A DNA stretch of 64,000 bases from Chrysemys picta bellii (taxonomy: Eukaryota > Chordata > Testudines > Emydidae). Within the stretch, counting starts at the first letter, position 1; every line of letters starts with the position of its first letter. The stretch lies in contig NC_088804.1 of NCBI RefSeq assembly GCF_011386835.1, forward strand, positions 39,109,549 through 39,173,548. Reading direction: 5' to 3'. Shown here piece after piece: positions 1-17,010 of this stretch. The notes under the pieces were generated by a model, which did not search any database, was not told the origin of the DNA, and worked only from the letters and a program-made list of their open reading frames with translations. The position numbers and the translations under genes were made by a program.

Positions 1-329
1 TGGTCCAGATTTTACGCCACATGTTTAGTACCTGAAATAGCCCTGGCATAAGTCTCATCCATTTTCCTGTAATGACATTCAGCGCTGATGGATTCGCTCC
101 TTTCCTCCTCTCTCTCTAGCTGCAGGAGGGATGTCGTGCAAGCTAGAGAATCTTTTGTACTGGAAGGGAAAATCATGGTAGGGCTCCCTGAGGGTGTCTG
201 CCACCATGGAGATGCATCTCACCCCCCTCAACATGCCCACAAGAAACTTCCTTCTGACTGCATATTCTGCACTTTCCAGCCACCTCCCTCGCCTAGAGGA
301 ACCACCACTGGGTAGTTTATAACACTTAG

Positions 330-545
330 TTCTCACATAGGGCTTTTCCACTGTAGATCTCAAAGTACTTTACCAAAGAAAGTCAGTCTCATTATCCCCA
401 TTTTACAAGCTGAAACAACTCAGGGAAACTGAGGCACAAAGAAGGGGGGAAGTGACTTGATCAAGATCACACAGCAAGTCAGTGGCAGACCAGGAAGAGA
501 ACCCAGGTGTCCTGACACTCAGTCTCCAGCTTTAGCAACTAACGC
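330..545 (-). repeat. MIR-type SINE
   Basis: Plus strand shows the reverse of MIR: CCCCATTTTACAAGCTGAAACAACTCAGGGAAACTGAGGCACAAAG then CAGTGGCAGACCAGGAAGAGAACCCAGG. Confidence 0.75.
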
Positions 546-1984
546 AGCATTCAGAAGGAAGATGTAACCTATCCTAGGAATAGAAAAGGAAGACCTGACT
601 TGTGATGCCCTGACCCCTCCACAGACATTGCCGGTTCAGGACCCAATAGCACCCCATAAGAAGCTTTAAGAAACATACGAACTAGAAGCAACCCTGCTGC
701 TGTAAGAGCAAATATTCTCTGCATTGTACTTCTGTAGCTTAATTTACGTTGACTAAGGATACACGCAGGAGGCCAGGTGTCAGCTCCTTACAAGCAGAAT
801 TCAAGGCTTACTCAGCAGGTGGGCTTATGAATGTGCAAGAACAAACTGGGCTCCACATTCGCCCCTGGCACCTATCTGGTCATGTGCATGTGCAAAGGTG
901 TCAACTCGGGTGCCTGGGTGTGGTCAGTGCACACACAAAACAGGTCTCTGCTTTTTAAAATTCAGGCCCTATGACTATCTGCACCTTCTGTTTGTTCCCC
1001 ATCTGAAGAGGGAAACGACTGCAAAGTCATATACAGAGAATTAGGGGGAAATCATAGGCAGACGAGGAATAAGCAGTAGGAGCAGATGAACTCTTAGAAA
1101 ACTAAGATCCTACGGTCACGTTAAACCCCTGGCTGATAAAAATCACAGGGAGGGGACACGTACAGAACATATATGCCATATAGGCTGAATTGGTTCTCAA
1201 GGAAAAGGGCCAAGTAAACCCCAGCTGTCACTCTGCCAATTTCAGTGGAGCTCCCTAGGGATGAATTTGGCCTAGATCTCGCAAAGGTTTTCATAGGGCT
1301 TTACGCTAATGAAACTATAACCACAATAAGGCACGTTGGGCCATGGGTCTGTTCCCCCATGAAGCATGCATGCCCTACTGCCCTCTGCTGGATAATGTCA
1401 GGCCTGTTAAAAAGCACACACATATATCACCATCAAGTGGTGAAACAGAACAGGGATCTAAGCAGGTGTATACATCAGAGAGAGATCACGTCAGCCCCAG
1501 TGTGGCTACAGCCCCAGGAGACAGACACTGGGTGAGTTTCAAAAGAAACCATTTACCTGATCGTGCAATGGGAACCTAAAAGGTTTCCTCTTCTGCACCC
1601 CGTGCTCAACCAAAGCAAGCCAGCGTCAGACCCAGGGGCGTTTGGATTCTGTGATGGATGCAGGATCGGGCCCTTGAACACAATATTGGACCGAGGCATT
1701 TACACGGCAGTAAGGCGAACACTTCCTTTCTAAGGTTGCTCATTGTAAGCCCAAACATTGCTCCACAAGCATTAATCCCAGGGCTGCTTTATAACGAGGG
1801 TTTACCACGGCACGGTCATTCCCCCAACCACCTCCACACTGGGACAGGGAGGCTTATGGATTTGACGGATGGGGGAGCTTGCACAGTAACCATGTCTGGG
1901 TCTCATTGCTGGTCCCGGTGCTGCAGTTCCTCTGGCCTGTCTACCCACCTTAAGGCTCTAATGCTCCCCATTACCAGAGTATCT
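546..1984. other. CIBAR2 intron sequence, nothing recognised
   Basis: No exon with family similarity, no clear repeat apart from the flanking MIR copies. The exon that should precede 2334 in CIBAR2 was sought and not seen. Confidence 0.5.
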
Positions 1985-2190
1985 GAGCACTTCACAATCT
2001 TGAATGTATTTATCCTCACAACCCCCTGGGAGATAGGGCGGTTGTCCCCACTGTACAGATGGGGAACTGAGGCACAGAGAAGATAGAGGATGTGCCCAAG
2101 GTCTCAGGAAGTCTGTGGCACAGCAGGGAAGTGCACCCTGGTTTCCAGGATCTAGGCTTGTGCCCTAACCGCTGGACCATGCTTCCTCTC
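1985..2190 (-). repeat. MIR-type SINE
   Basis: GTACAGATGGGGAACTGAGGCACAGAG and the terminal ..ACCGCTGGACCATGCTTCC identify it. It ends about 145 bp before the CIBAR2 exon at 2334. Confidence 0.75.
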
Positions 2191-2264
2191 TGAAGGCCCA
2201 GTCTTGTAATTCTATACTCTGCTCCCACCGAGCTGCCTTTGCTCCCCGACGCCCATGCAGTTAA

Positions 2265-6815
<4,551 letters not shown>

Positions 6816-7640
6816 TTGGACAGTGGGATTAACCAGCCACACTCATGAGAGCTGGATGTATTTATTCCTAATTCCACTGTATCTACCCTTACTGAACCTT
6901 AGATTTTCCATGAATGCAAGGAACTCCCAATGAGGTTCTTAAGCCATTTGGAGCCTATGTAAATGCATTGTTCCCAAGTATTGAGGTGGCTCTAATTCGG
7001 AGACTGATTCTTAGTACTAGAGGGGAACCAAAAGGCTTATTTGCAAGTTGAACATCCTCTGGGAAAGCATGCGGGGTGGACTGTCTGTTGGCATGACTCT
7101 GTGTTATTACAAACCAGCAACAGACCTCAGGTTACATGACATCGTGCATGTACATCATGCACTGAACGAGTGAGTTCCATATGAACAAACAAAACTCGCT
7201 GGCTGAAGTTTGGGAAAGCAAACTTGTACCCAACTCCCAGGAACAGTATCCTCTGGGGGATGCATCTCCCACAACTGGGTGGGATTTCTGAAGAAACAAA
7301 ACCCTTATCGATCTACTCAAAATAGCCACTTTAAAGGCAGGTATGAATCTCTCACCAATCAGATGAGTAAGAATCACAGCTCACTTCCAACTAATGTATG
7401 TCGTCTTCTTTACAGAGTTCTGTCTATAAGTCTTTCCAATGGGCACACCCCAGTAGCATGCAGGAGACCAATGTTACACTGTAGGATATTGACGATGTCA
7501 GAAGTATAATTTCATTTTCCCACTACTTTAATTTTACCTATTGATTAATTAAGAGTGTAAATATGGTTAGCTCAGAGGGCGTTACCATGTAGTTGTCAGT
7601 CATTCGCTCTTTGCCGCAATTGGCTATTTCCATGTGACAT

Positions 7641-7646
7641 AATAAA
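7641..7646 (+). terminator. AATAAA poly(A) signal for CIBAR2
   Basis: Perfect AATAAA about 0.8 kb after the stop, followed by T- and GT-rich sequence. The 3' UTR would be about 6816-7665. I saw no clear repeat inside that stretch. Confidence 0.55.
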
Positions 7647-8128
7647 CAGTCGTTTTATTTGTGCCCTCATTTATTTTAGTGTGGGTGAAAGGTACCAGAT
7701 TGCTGGCCCTGGAGAATGAAGGCCTCTGGGTATCTCCAAGGCACTACAGCTTGGGCAGCATCAGGGCAAGTTTTTCCTCATGTGCCCACCAGCATTCTCC
7801 AGCCCTGAGTCCTGTCTCAATGGCCTAGTCAGTCCTTGGCCTCTCTCCTGTGACTGCTAGCTAGGGGGTCAATTACTGCCCATTGTTGGGGTGTTTTTTC
7901 TGACAAGGGCCTCTGTCAACTAGGAACTGGACTGAGACCATCACCACCACCACCCTAGGTGCTGTACTGACATTTAATTCAATGCATGCTTTCTTTACTG
8001 TTTGCCCCAAACTAAACTGATATAATCCTAAAAACAACTACCACCCCCACCTCAGGAGACTGAGAATCTAGTAGTCAACTCAGGCGATTGAGAGATTTGA
8101 GAAAGCAGAGAAAAGCGTCACAAGGACC

Positions 8129-8558
8129 CAGGGCCAGTGCTACCATTAAGGCAAACTAGGCGGCTGCCTAGGGCCCCAAGATTTGGGGGCGCCAAAAAGC
8201 GGTGCCCCCAATTCCCCCCCCCACAGCCGTGCGGCAGCTCCCCACCCCAGCTCACCTCTGCTCCGACTCCTCCCAGAGCACGCAGCCCCCGCTCTAATTC
8301 TCCTCCCCTCCCAGGCTTGTGGTGCCAAACAGCTGATTGGCACCGCAAGCCTGGGAGGCAGGAGAAGTGGAGCGGCGACCGCACGCTTGGGGAGGGGGCG
8401 TAGCAGAGATGAGCTGGGGTGGGGAACTGCCGCACGGCTCCCCGGGGAGGTGCCTCAGGGCACGGGGGGGGGGGGGGTGGGAAGCTGCCGCAGGGCTGGG
8501 GGGGGGGCGCAAGGTGGAAGTTTCGCCTAGGGCGCAAAACTTCCTTGCACCGGCCCTG
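8129..8558. mobile_element. hAT MITE, CAGGGCCGG family
   Basis: Ends CAGGGCCAGTGC..GCACCGGCCCTG with exact 8-bp duplication CAAGGACC (8121-8128, 8559-8566). Inserted in a CR1 remnant. GC-rich interior with G-runs. Confidence 0.9.
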
Positions 8559-8566
8559 CAAGGACC

Positions 8567-9175
8567 AATGGCTGGAAGCCAAAAACAAGTTCTAGTTAGA
8601 CATAAGGAACAAACTCTGAAGAGAAAGGATGGATTCTCCATCTCTTCGAATCATCAGATCCAGCCTGGATGTCTTTCGGAGAGAGAGGCTTTCGTCAGTC
8701 ACAAGTGACTAGGCTCAATACAGCAGCAGCTGGATGAAGTTCTCTGCCCTGATCTGTGCAGGTGGTCAGACTTAGATCAGGGGCTCTCAAACTGTGGGTC
8801 TGGACCCCATTTTAATGGGGTTGCCAAGGCTGGTATTAGACTTTGTTGGGGTCCAGGGCCGAAGCCCAAGCCCCACCACCCACGGCTAAGGTTATGTGCT
8901 CCCACCCAGAGCAGAAGCCCTTGGGCTTCGGCTTTGGCCCCCTCCCCACCCAGGGTGGTGGGGCTTTGGTGGGATCAGGCTTCAGTCCCCCCTCCTGGGG
9001 TCATGTAGTAATTGTTGTTGTCAGAAGAGGGTCACGGTGCCATGAAGTTTGAGAACCGCTGGACTAGACGATAGAATAGTCACTTCTGGCCTTATGATAT
9101 ACAAATCTATGCATTCAGTTGGAGATACTTTTCAATTTGCCTCTTTTCTGACTTTTGTAAACATTGTAATAAAAC
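8567..9175 (+). repeat. CR1 LINE 3' end, split by two hAT elements
   Basis: Pieces before 8129, at 8567-8777 and after 9062 join into the usual CR1 tail (CCAATGGCTGGAAGCCAAAA .. GGTGGTCAGACTTAGATC). Confidence 0.65.
8778..9061. mobile_element. hAT MITE, CTCAAACTGTGGG family
   Basis: Ends CAGGGGCTCTCAAACT and AGTTTGAGAACCGCTG are inverted repeats. The 8-bp duplication is imperfect (ACTTAGAT / GACTAGAC). It splits a CR1 3' end. Confidence 0.75.
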
Positions 9176-9816
9176 ACCAGGGGAAGCAGCAATTGTCCTG
9201 TAGCAGGCCGACCTGTGAGACAAAGGGAGGGTGTGTCATAAGGGGAGGCTGATGGGACCAAGCTGCTGTATGTTATTCCAGTTTAAATCCCCTTTGTGCT
9301 TGTCCATTGGTACAGCTGGTAGAAAGCTGGTGTTTACATACGCTGGCTGTAGCCATCTCTCTCTCTCCTACCTTTCCAGTCCCCTAAGACAGAACCTTCC
9401 TTTTTCCCCTATCCCCCCTCACCATGAGCTAAACATCCACAGGGCTTATTGCAGAGCAGCTGGAAGCCATCCCCACTGCCTGGTCTAAGGCCACAGGCTT
9501 TGCAGCACTCCCTGGCCTTCGTGACTGACTCTGGGTGGACTACCCACCGGGCAGGCCCGGGCGAGTGTTTGTGATGGAGTCAGTGCCACCTGGGCTCAGA
9601 GCAGTACCAGGTTTACCATGGCGCCAGCCCCACCCACCACTTGCTCCTCTCGGCCTGCCCGTCGACCGAGGGCTCCTCTCCACCCCCTGGCTGCACTTGC
9701 CAGCTCCTCTCTGCCCCCCTGGCTGGACCACAGTGCACCTCTGGCTCTGGGCAGTCTCTGCTTCCCACCATCTGTGGGGCCCCGCCTGCCTCCCCAGAGC
9801 CACCTGGGACTGGTGC

Positions 9817-9935
9817 TAAGGTAACAGCAAGTGTGAAAAATCGGGACTGGGAGTGGGGGGTAATAGGAGCCTGTATAAGAAAAAGACCCCAAAATTGGGA
9901 CTGTCCCTATAAAATCGGGACATCTGGTCACCCTA
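9817..9935. mobile_element. hAT MITE, TAGGGTGACCAGA family, copy 1
   Basis: 119 bp, ends TAAGGTAAC..GGTCACCCTA, with exact duplication ACTGGTGC at 9809-9816 and 9936-9943. Interior carries AAAAATCGGGAC and its near-inverse CCCTATAAAATCGGGACATC. Confidence 0.9.
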
Positions 9936-10412
9936 ACTGGTGCAGAAGCCTGGCCAATCTCGGCCAGGTTGGGGGGGACCATGTGGGGGGCTTGGATGGG
10001 CCCCCTCCAGGCAAGTGGCTCCTGAGGGAGCCCAGCCGGGGCAGGCCATGGCCTGGCTGATTGCACCACTCGCGAGGGCTGGAGTGATTCTCAGGCCCGG
10101 GTCAGCCTGGCAGACAGAGTTGCCTCCCAGCTGGGCCGGTGAGTGTGGGTAGGAGGCAGGGCGTGGGTCTCTGGTGGGGGTGCTGGGCAGTTGTCGTGGG
10201 GCTGTGGGCAGGGGGCACTGGGCAGGAGTGGTGTTGTGCAGGGCACTGGGCATTTGTGGGGGCAGTGGGCATCGTGGGTCCAGCAGGGCTCTGGCAATAG
10301 GGAGTCAGGGGGGTGTTGGGCAGGGGGACTGTGTGGCGCAGCATTGGCCTGCCCCCAAGGAGAAGGGGCATGCTGGCAGCACAGGGCCGGGCAGTTGCCA
10401 GATGCAGAGTGA

Positions 10413-10552
10413 CCCGCCAGTTTGTAGCTAGTGCCCTCGCACTGGGGCCCGCCAGTTTGTAACTAGTGCCCTCGCACTGGGGCCCGCCAGTTTGTAACTA
10501 GTGCCCTCGCACTGGGGCCCGCCAGTTTGTAACTAGTGCCCTCGCACCGGGC
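10413..10552. repeat. 35-bp tandem array, four copies
   Basis: Unit CCCGCCAGTTTGTAACTAGT plus GCCCTCGCACTGGGG, starting at 10413, 10448, 10483 and 10518. The first copy has GTAGCTAG instead of GTAACTAG; otherwise nearly identical. Confidence 0.92.
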
Positions 10553-11029
10553 TGGGCAGGACCATCCCTGCCATACCATGCCCCTGGCCGGCCCCTCACT
10601 TCAGGGACTGACCTCCCCATGCCAGGCTCCATTGCCCCCATGGGAGCCCACAAATATGTTTGCGGCCAGGCCCACAAAAGGTTAATCCGGCCCTGACTCA
10701 TAGCCATGCCAGGGTTTTGCCTGCATGAAAGGGAAGCGGATTCTGCAGTGCATACATTAAACAGGTCCTGGCACAGACCCCCAACTCACACGACCTCTGC
10801 CCAGTGACGAGGAAGAGGACTGAACAGCCAGCAAGGGATTTGGCTTGGGCTGGAGCTCAGTTGTGCTACTACCAACATTCAGCCAAATGCCACTGACCAA
10901 GCTATGAAATCCCGGCGGAGCGAAGTGCTTCTGCGGCACCATGTGCCATTCTGGGATGTGCTGGTTATGCTGGCCTCCCCTTAGAACGCACCACAGTATC
11001 TACTTATGGTCCCCAGCTCCCAAACATGC

Positions 11030-11205
11030 AGTATCTAAGTGCTGCACCATCTCTCATGTATTTATCCCCATCACACCCCCGTGAGCCAGGGTGGTGTTAT
11101 TGACCCATTGTAGAGATCAGGAACTGAGGCACAGAATCACATAGGAAGCTTAGGGCAGAGAAAAGAGCACCCTGACTACTGGGCCATTCTTTCCTCTCGC
11201 CATAG
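11030..11205 (-). repeat. MIR-type SINE
   Basis: TTATTGACCCATTGTAGAGATCAGGAACTGAGGCACAGAAT core. Confidence 0.65.
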
Positions 11206-11267
11206 CCCTTTCATTTGTGTCTCATGGGGGCTTCCAACAGGACAGTGCAGTTCTGCATTAGGGGCTC

Positions 11268-11650
11268 CCAGGGGTATATTTACACTGCATTACAAACCTG
11301 GCTCTGTAGGACCCGGGCTTGTGGGCTCAGTGTTTCCAAGCCCACGCTTGAGTCTCCACGCTGCATTGTGAATCTGAACCTGGCTCTCACAGCCATGCTA
11401 ACACATCCATACTGCACTACCCAGACCTTCTGGCTCGGCTCTGTGGTTTGAGCTGCATCCACGCTGCCAAACGACGGGGCTTGGAGCCAAGTCACAGCAG
11501 GATTCGGGCTCTGACCCACCCCCCTAGCAGGGATGTGGGTCCTGAGTGCTTCCTGATCCGAGTCCGGCTGATTTGTGTGTAGACAGAAGGGGGCTTGGGC
11601 TCAAACCTGAGTCAGAGCTCAGGCTTAGTGTCAAGTGTAGACATACCCCC
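11268..11650. mobile_element. Non-autonomous DNA element, GGGTATRTTTACACT termini
   Basis: The left end GGGGTATATTTACACTGCA is inverted by the right end AGTGTAGACATACCCC. The interior is low in coding signal, with repeated GGGCTTG/CTCAG words. Confidence 0.55.
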
Positions 11651-11659
11651 ATTGACTTC

Positions 11660-14350
11660 AATGAGCTTTGGCTCAGACCTGAACAGTTACCGCAACCACA
11701 GATCCCTCAGTTCCAGACAGGGTAGTCACAGCGCCACCGGCTGGTGAGGGGAGAGCATGCAGCTGCCGGCTTTCCCCACTGCTGCAGCATTTCCACAGTG
11801 CCTGCAGGACTGCGCCAGAGATCCTTTTGGGATACAGCCCCCCGGCTGCGTGTGCCTGGCCTCCCGCGATGTCAGCCAGCTGAATGGCCCAGCATGACGC
11901 ATCCAGGGAGAAATGAGCCCCATTGATTTTTCCCTTTCAGGCACACTTTTTTTTTCTCCTTCCATCAAGCAGCAAATATGCTTTCAGTGCAATAAAGACT
12001 GCTGCTCGGTCTACGGAACAAATGCTTCACGCCAGCCATTGTCCACCGAGGTGGGAGGGGGCCCATACCGATTTAATGATGGTGATTTAAGCAATTTTGA
12101 TCCATTTTTACGGTGCATTTACAGTTAGGAAAAGAATCAAGAAGGAAAGGGAGGGGACACGCCACGGAGCACTTAAGAGGAGTTAGGGAGGCTGCAGTTA
12201 CTGCAAGCTTCTTCCCTTGGTGCTCTGCCAGCACAGCTCTGACTCCAACCGCCTAAGCCCCATTGAGTAATGTCTCCATTCAGCGTCTCATCATGGAGGT
12301 CTCCCCTTTTCCCTGCAGATTTCAGCTTCTCAGAGCTAGGCTCCGGCTCTGAATCCTTGCCCAGCTAATAGCAATAGGTACGGGAACACCTGCCCCTACT
12401 AGCTTCCTGGTGCAGCAGGAACCTGGCTAAGGAAAAGCTGGTGTCAAAGCACGGATCTAAGACCTGGAGAAGGTCCTGCAATGGTGCCTCTTTTGCAGGG
12501 ATGGTACCTTTTTTCCAGGGTACCGTAGAATAAAGGACACTAGTCAACAGTGGAGTAGGTCCTCAGCCTCTGTACAATGGCACAGCTCATTGGGAGCTGA
12601 CGGCGGCTCTGCCCACCCTCTGACCAACCAGGCTACTTACTTAGACGCCTCACTATGGCTTTAGAAGCCTGACGTGAGGCTCCACTTTGAAAATTCTTGA
12701 CCTCCATTACTGCCCTTGTGCCTGCAAAGCCAACAGTTACATGGGCCAAAGCACCATTTGCCCGGCTGCGTGCACAAATTAAGCACTCAGCGGCGTTGGA
12801 GAAGCTGGCTGTTCGTTTGCCGCTGGGAGCGGCCAGCTAAGCAAAACTCAGAAGGAAAATTTCCGCCCCATTCCATGGCTTCTCTGTGACCTGCCCTCTT
12901 GCTCGCATGTCTCTGTCGCACGCACTCTGCACAGCTTTGACCTTTCCTCCCTTATCATAGCATGCAATATGGCTATTAGTTGGGACCAATAACAATTAGA
13001 CTCTTATATCTGGCTTTACTAGTTACCAGCGTACAGTTTAGAGAAGCATGCTAGAGGAGAGCAACGCGGACTCATTCTGTCTTATATACCGCACCTTCCT
13101 CCTCCTCCAGGGGATCTTTAGAAACCACTAGGGCTCTTTGATACAATACTGCATACAGCAGCAAGGCATCCTCTTTCGCTGGAACAGAATTGCTTGCCGA
13201 TCCGAGCGTGTTTCTAACACAAGAATGAGAGGCTATGGGGCCAGTCAAGTATCTGAATGGCTGGTTCACATGCTACAGTTCTCTGCATTCAGGGCTGCCC
13301 CTATTCACTCCACGGTGCTTCATCTCAACAGTTCCTGACACTACGAGCTACCGCATTTGCATTAAGTGCTTAGGGCGGCAAGATCTCAAGCCCGGAGCTG
13401 AGGGATCGATGGGATATTGACACAATCATCATGCAGCATTTACCAACATCCACGCTCATATTTCAGGCATATTTAACTTATATTAGAGAAGAGGACGGTT
13501 CAATGGATCATCGCAGCAACAGCAACTCTTCTACGTCTGCTAAAGAGGGCCACCTGGCAAAGATGTGTGATTGGCTGGGAGAGATGAAATCTAGGAGGCC
13601 AGGCCAGGACAGTCGTCAGAAAGATCTACCGCATCACTGGCACTCCTGCAAGGGCTCAGGGCTAGGCAGAGCAGGCCTCGGCTGGATTTGTAACAAGCCA
13701 AGGGGACAACGTGCTTGGCCAGACCTATTCACCGTACACTCTGCCTGCTCTCTCTTGCAGTGAGGAGGGCCTCCTAGTGCTCCTGCTCTCCTTCCATAGT
13801 CTGAAGTAGCGTTTATCATGGGTGCAGCGCATCGCAAGCGCTTCTCCTTGGCAATAGTGTTAGTGCGAGCCTCACGTTCATTACCTGCATCGCCACCTGC
13901 CTGAGGATCAAATGTCACCTCTGCACTTCAGGAAAGACAGCAGCAGCGCCGGAGAGCCTCCATGTCTAACCGCACGAAAACAAGCTGCAGTCACAGCCTC
14001 TGAGGAGATAAGGAAGAGCAAATGTCACATAAATGCCCACGTTGAAAAGAAAAAGAGCCAAGCTCCCCCCCCCTCCCTCCCCCGCCCTGTACATTGTTCA
14101 GACCTGGTCAGCACAATAGGGCAGGTGGTAGCTTCTGCTCCTGGCCACACACCAGGGAGCTCTTTGCTCAGGGGCTTTGGCTTCTGCCAAATGTAATTAA
14201 TTTCCTCTGCACATTCAAAGCAAGGCGGCTTCTGTTCAGAAGATGGGGGCACTTGTAGCTTACACGGAACTGCCAGCGCTTCTGCTGAGCTCCACTAAGC
14301 TGGGCCCGCATGCAGGGAGCATCTTGCACAACCAGGGCCTTAAACTGATC
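11660..14350. other. Intergenic, nothing recognised
   Basis: Unique-looking AT/GC-balanced sequence. ORFs are short and without family motifs. Splice-like words occur but no homologous exon. Confidence 0.4.
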
Positions 14351-14357
14351 TCTAGAC

Positions 14358-14658
14358 CAGGGGTTGGCAACGTTTGGCATGCGGCTCGCCAGGGTAAGCA
14401 CCCCAGCGGGCCCGGCCAGTTTATTTACCTGCTGACGCGGCAGGTTCAGCGGTTCGCCGTCCCGGGCCAATGGGGGCAGCAAGAAGCGGCGATGTGCTGG
14501 CCGTGGCTTCCCGTCGCCCCCATTGGCCCAGGACAGCGAACTGCGGCCAGTGGGGGCCGCGATCGGCCAAACCTGCCGCGTCAGCAGGTAAATAAACTGG
14601 CCCGGCCCGCCAGGGTGCTTACCCTGGCGAGTCAGGTGCCAAACTTTGCCGACCCCTG
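14358..14658. mobile_element. Palindromic hAT MITE, CAGGGGTYGGCAACG family, copy 1
   Basis: 301 bp, ends CAGGGGTTGGCAA..GCCGACCCCTG. The 8-bp duplication is CTCTAGAC/ATCTAGAC (one mismatch). Much of its length is an inverted repeat around CCCATTGGCC, so it could form a long hairpin. Confidence 0.88.
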
Positions 14659-15423
14659 ATCTAGACTATGCTTCGGGATCTTCCCGTTCTCCAGGGGAGA
14701 GTTGCTGCCACTGGGGAAGCTGCCTCAGCTGTTTAACAGCACACAGCAACATTACGGCAGGAAGTAAAATTGAAACTAGAGGAGAATAGGGGTCAGCAGA
14801 AAATGGCTCCTTGGCCCCAGTTCAGGACCTTGCTTAACTTTCAGCACATGCTTAATTCCCATAGAAGTCAATGTAAAGGGGTAGATTTAAGCATTGTGCG
14901 TAAGTGCTTTCTTGAATCAGGGTCTCAAATTGGAATTTACCAACTCCCTCTAATTTTCCAGAGTACGACGGGGAATCTTGACCTAGCGGATACTGTCAGC
15001 ACACTCAGTTTAACACCTCTTCTGGCAGGGCAGGAGACACTGTATCTAAACTGAACACGATGCAACTGTATGGCATTATCCCCTCCTCTCTCTGAATCAC
15101 CACTCTCCCTTTTCTGCGGCTAGTCTGAAACAGCCTACAGGGTGCTAAGGAGTCAGAGCGCTTAAAGAAGACCTCAGCATGGCCCTGCACTCCTCTGCTG
15201 TGCACTTCTGCTCCAGCATTTATGATACAGGGGAGTTTCATGCAGTGCTAAAGGATTCTGCTGCCCTGTGAACAGCATTTCCTTGAGCAGAGCATCTGAC
15301 CCTTTGTCTTTGTTTGGTCTTCAGCTGGTTTTGGAGGGTCAGGTTTTAAATTCGTTTCCCACAGAACCAGCTCACGGCAGAGCCCAGCGGTGGGCCGCTC
15401 CAGCAATAGTCACACAGTGAATC

Positions 15424-15427
15424 TATA
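15424..15427. repeat. Target duplication TATA, left side of Gypsy element
   Basis: TATA lies immediately before TGTAACC and again immediately after the other LTR (24545-24548). Four or five bp is normal for this superfamily. Confidence 0.7.
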
Positions 15428-16952
15428 TGTAACCCTTCTGCCAGGCCAAGTTGATAGCAGCAAGGGCCGGGTTCAGTACATAGGGGTCCCTTCCCAACAG
15501 CGTGACACAGAACCAGCTCGAGCCCCCACCCAGTGACCTGGGAAAATCTTACACAAACCCCTAGGCGCCTCGAAGAGGCAATATTTCCCCTCTCGCAAGC
15601 ACAGAGCCTCGGTGTAGCAGAAAATGTTTAATAACATGAGGTAAACGACATAGCATTAAATTGGGAAAACACCACAACTAGAGTTCATAGACCAAACCAT
15701 GAGCGAAGACCCACCCCAGCAAATTGGGCCGTGTCCTCTCCCGTTGGTTCTTGAAACCAGCGACCCAAGAATCACCAAAGTCCCAAAAGTCCACCGATCC
15801 CAAAGTCTCTTGGGTCCAGCAACCCAAGAATCACAAAAGTCCCAAAAGTCCGACAACCCCCCAAAGTCTCTGTCCCTGATCAGTGCAGCCCCAGAGTTCA
15901 AAAAGGGGGGGGTGAGCAGGGTGTTAAGGGGCACCTTACGTGATCCGAGGCCAACCCGGCTGCTTCTCCGTGGGGTTCCACCGCAGCCTTACCACGAACT
16001 GCTCCACTCCACCCGCAGTCCCACTCCTGCCGTCCCACGAACTGCTCTGGCAGCTGCTCCGCTCCGCTCCGCTCCCCGACCTGTGAGCCGCGCCGCTCCG
16101 CTCCGCTCACCGACCTGTGAGCCAGGCCGCTCCGCTCCGCTCACCGACCTGTGAGCCAGGCCGCTCCGCTCCGCTCACCGACCTGTGAGCCGCACTGCTC
16201 CGCTCCGCTCCGCTCCGCCCGTCCCTTGGGCCGCTCCCACAAGGCTCTGCTCTGCTCGCTGCTCCTCCAGCCGCTCCGCTCGCCCCCGCTAAGCTAAGTT
16301 AGCTTAGCAATATAGCTTCAGGCTCCCCCACTAGTTAACACAGCCTCAGTGATCTCAGCTCTTAAATAGCTTTAGCTCTTTTGTGATTTCAGCTCTCAGT
16401 GATTTCAGCTCTTAGTGATTTCAGCTAGTAGTAGGGGAGCCCCAGTGCTGGTGCACTATCAGCCCAGAGTGAATTCAGCTCAGCAGTCCGTAACTAGACT
16501 CCTAAGGGAATCAAAGTTAGCTCTGACATTCAACAGTGGAGAGAGGAGGAGGTGCAATTGGTGTTTCAGGCCCACAAAAGGGACCCACACCACCAGGTAC
16601 CAATACCTGCCCCCAACCTCTCTCAATTCACTGGGTTTTGTAACCCATGCCCCTTGACAAGCAAATGCTACTTAGGTAATGGTGAATGACTCACTCAGTC
16701 CTTCTGTCATACACCAGTTCCACTGGCCTTGATTCACAGAATCAGGGTAACAAAACTTTATTCTTCCTGCCCCAATAACAGAGAAACTGGGGATCCCACA
16801 CCAGCCAAAGTAACCACTTTGAGTTGCTGTTGTTTCCTGCCAGGCGAGTGGGTGTGCCTATGCAAACAAGATCAGCCCCTGGAGTTCTTTTCCACACTCG
16901 CCATAATTCACCACCAGATGTCAGGGTAGAGCTCATCCTGACTCTGCTTACA
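15428..16952 (-). repeat. 3' LTR of the Gypsy element (1525 bp)
   Basis: Nearly identical to the 5' LTR. It has one extra 16-bp unit (AGTGATTTCAGCT-type, near 16400-16425) in a short tandem run. It has the same GC-rich tandem block, about 16055-16195. Confidence 0.93.
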
Positions 16953-16962
16953 TCCTCCCCCC
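16953..16962 (-). other. Polypurine tract before 3' LTR
   Basis: GGGGGGAGGA on the minus strand abuts the 3' LTR start, the expected plus-strand primer position. Confidence 0.75.
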
Positions 16963-17010
16963 AGCCGAAAATTTGTCGTCCCGACAAATCGCACTCCCTA
17001 TTATAACAAC

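Noticed and set aside
8137..8708. Overlapping long ORFs on both strands around the CAGGGCCGG MITE
   Set aside because: Stop-poor only because of GC-rich repeats; frames cross the MITE boundaries.
15699..16154. 151-codon ORF in the LTR, repeated at 23263-23762
   Set aside because: By-product of the LTR tandem repeat; opposite strand open as well and no motif. Not an env or accessory gene.
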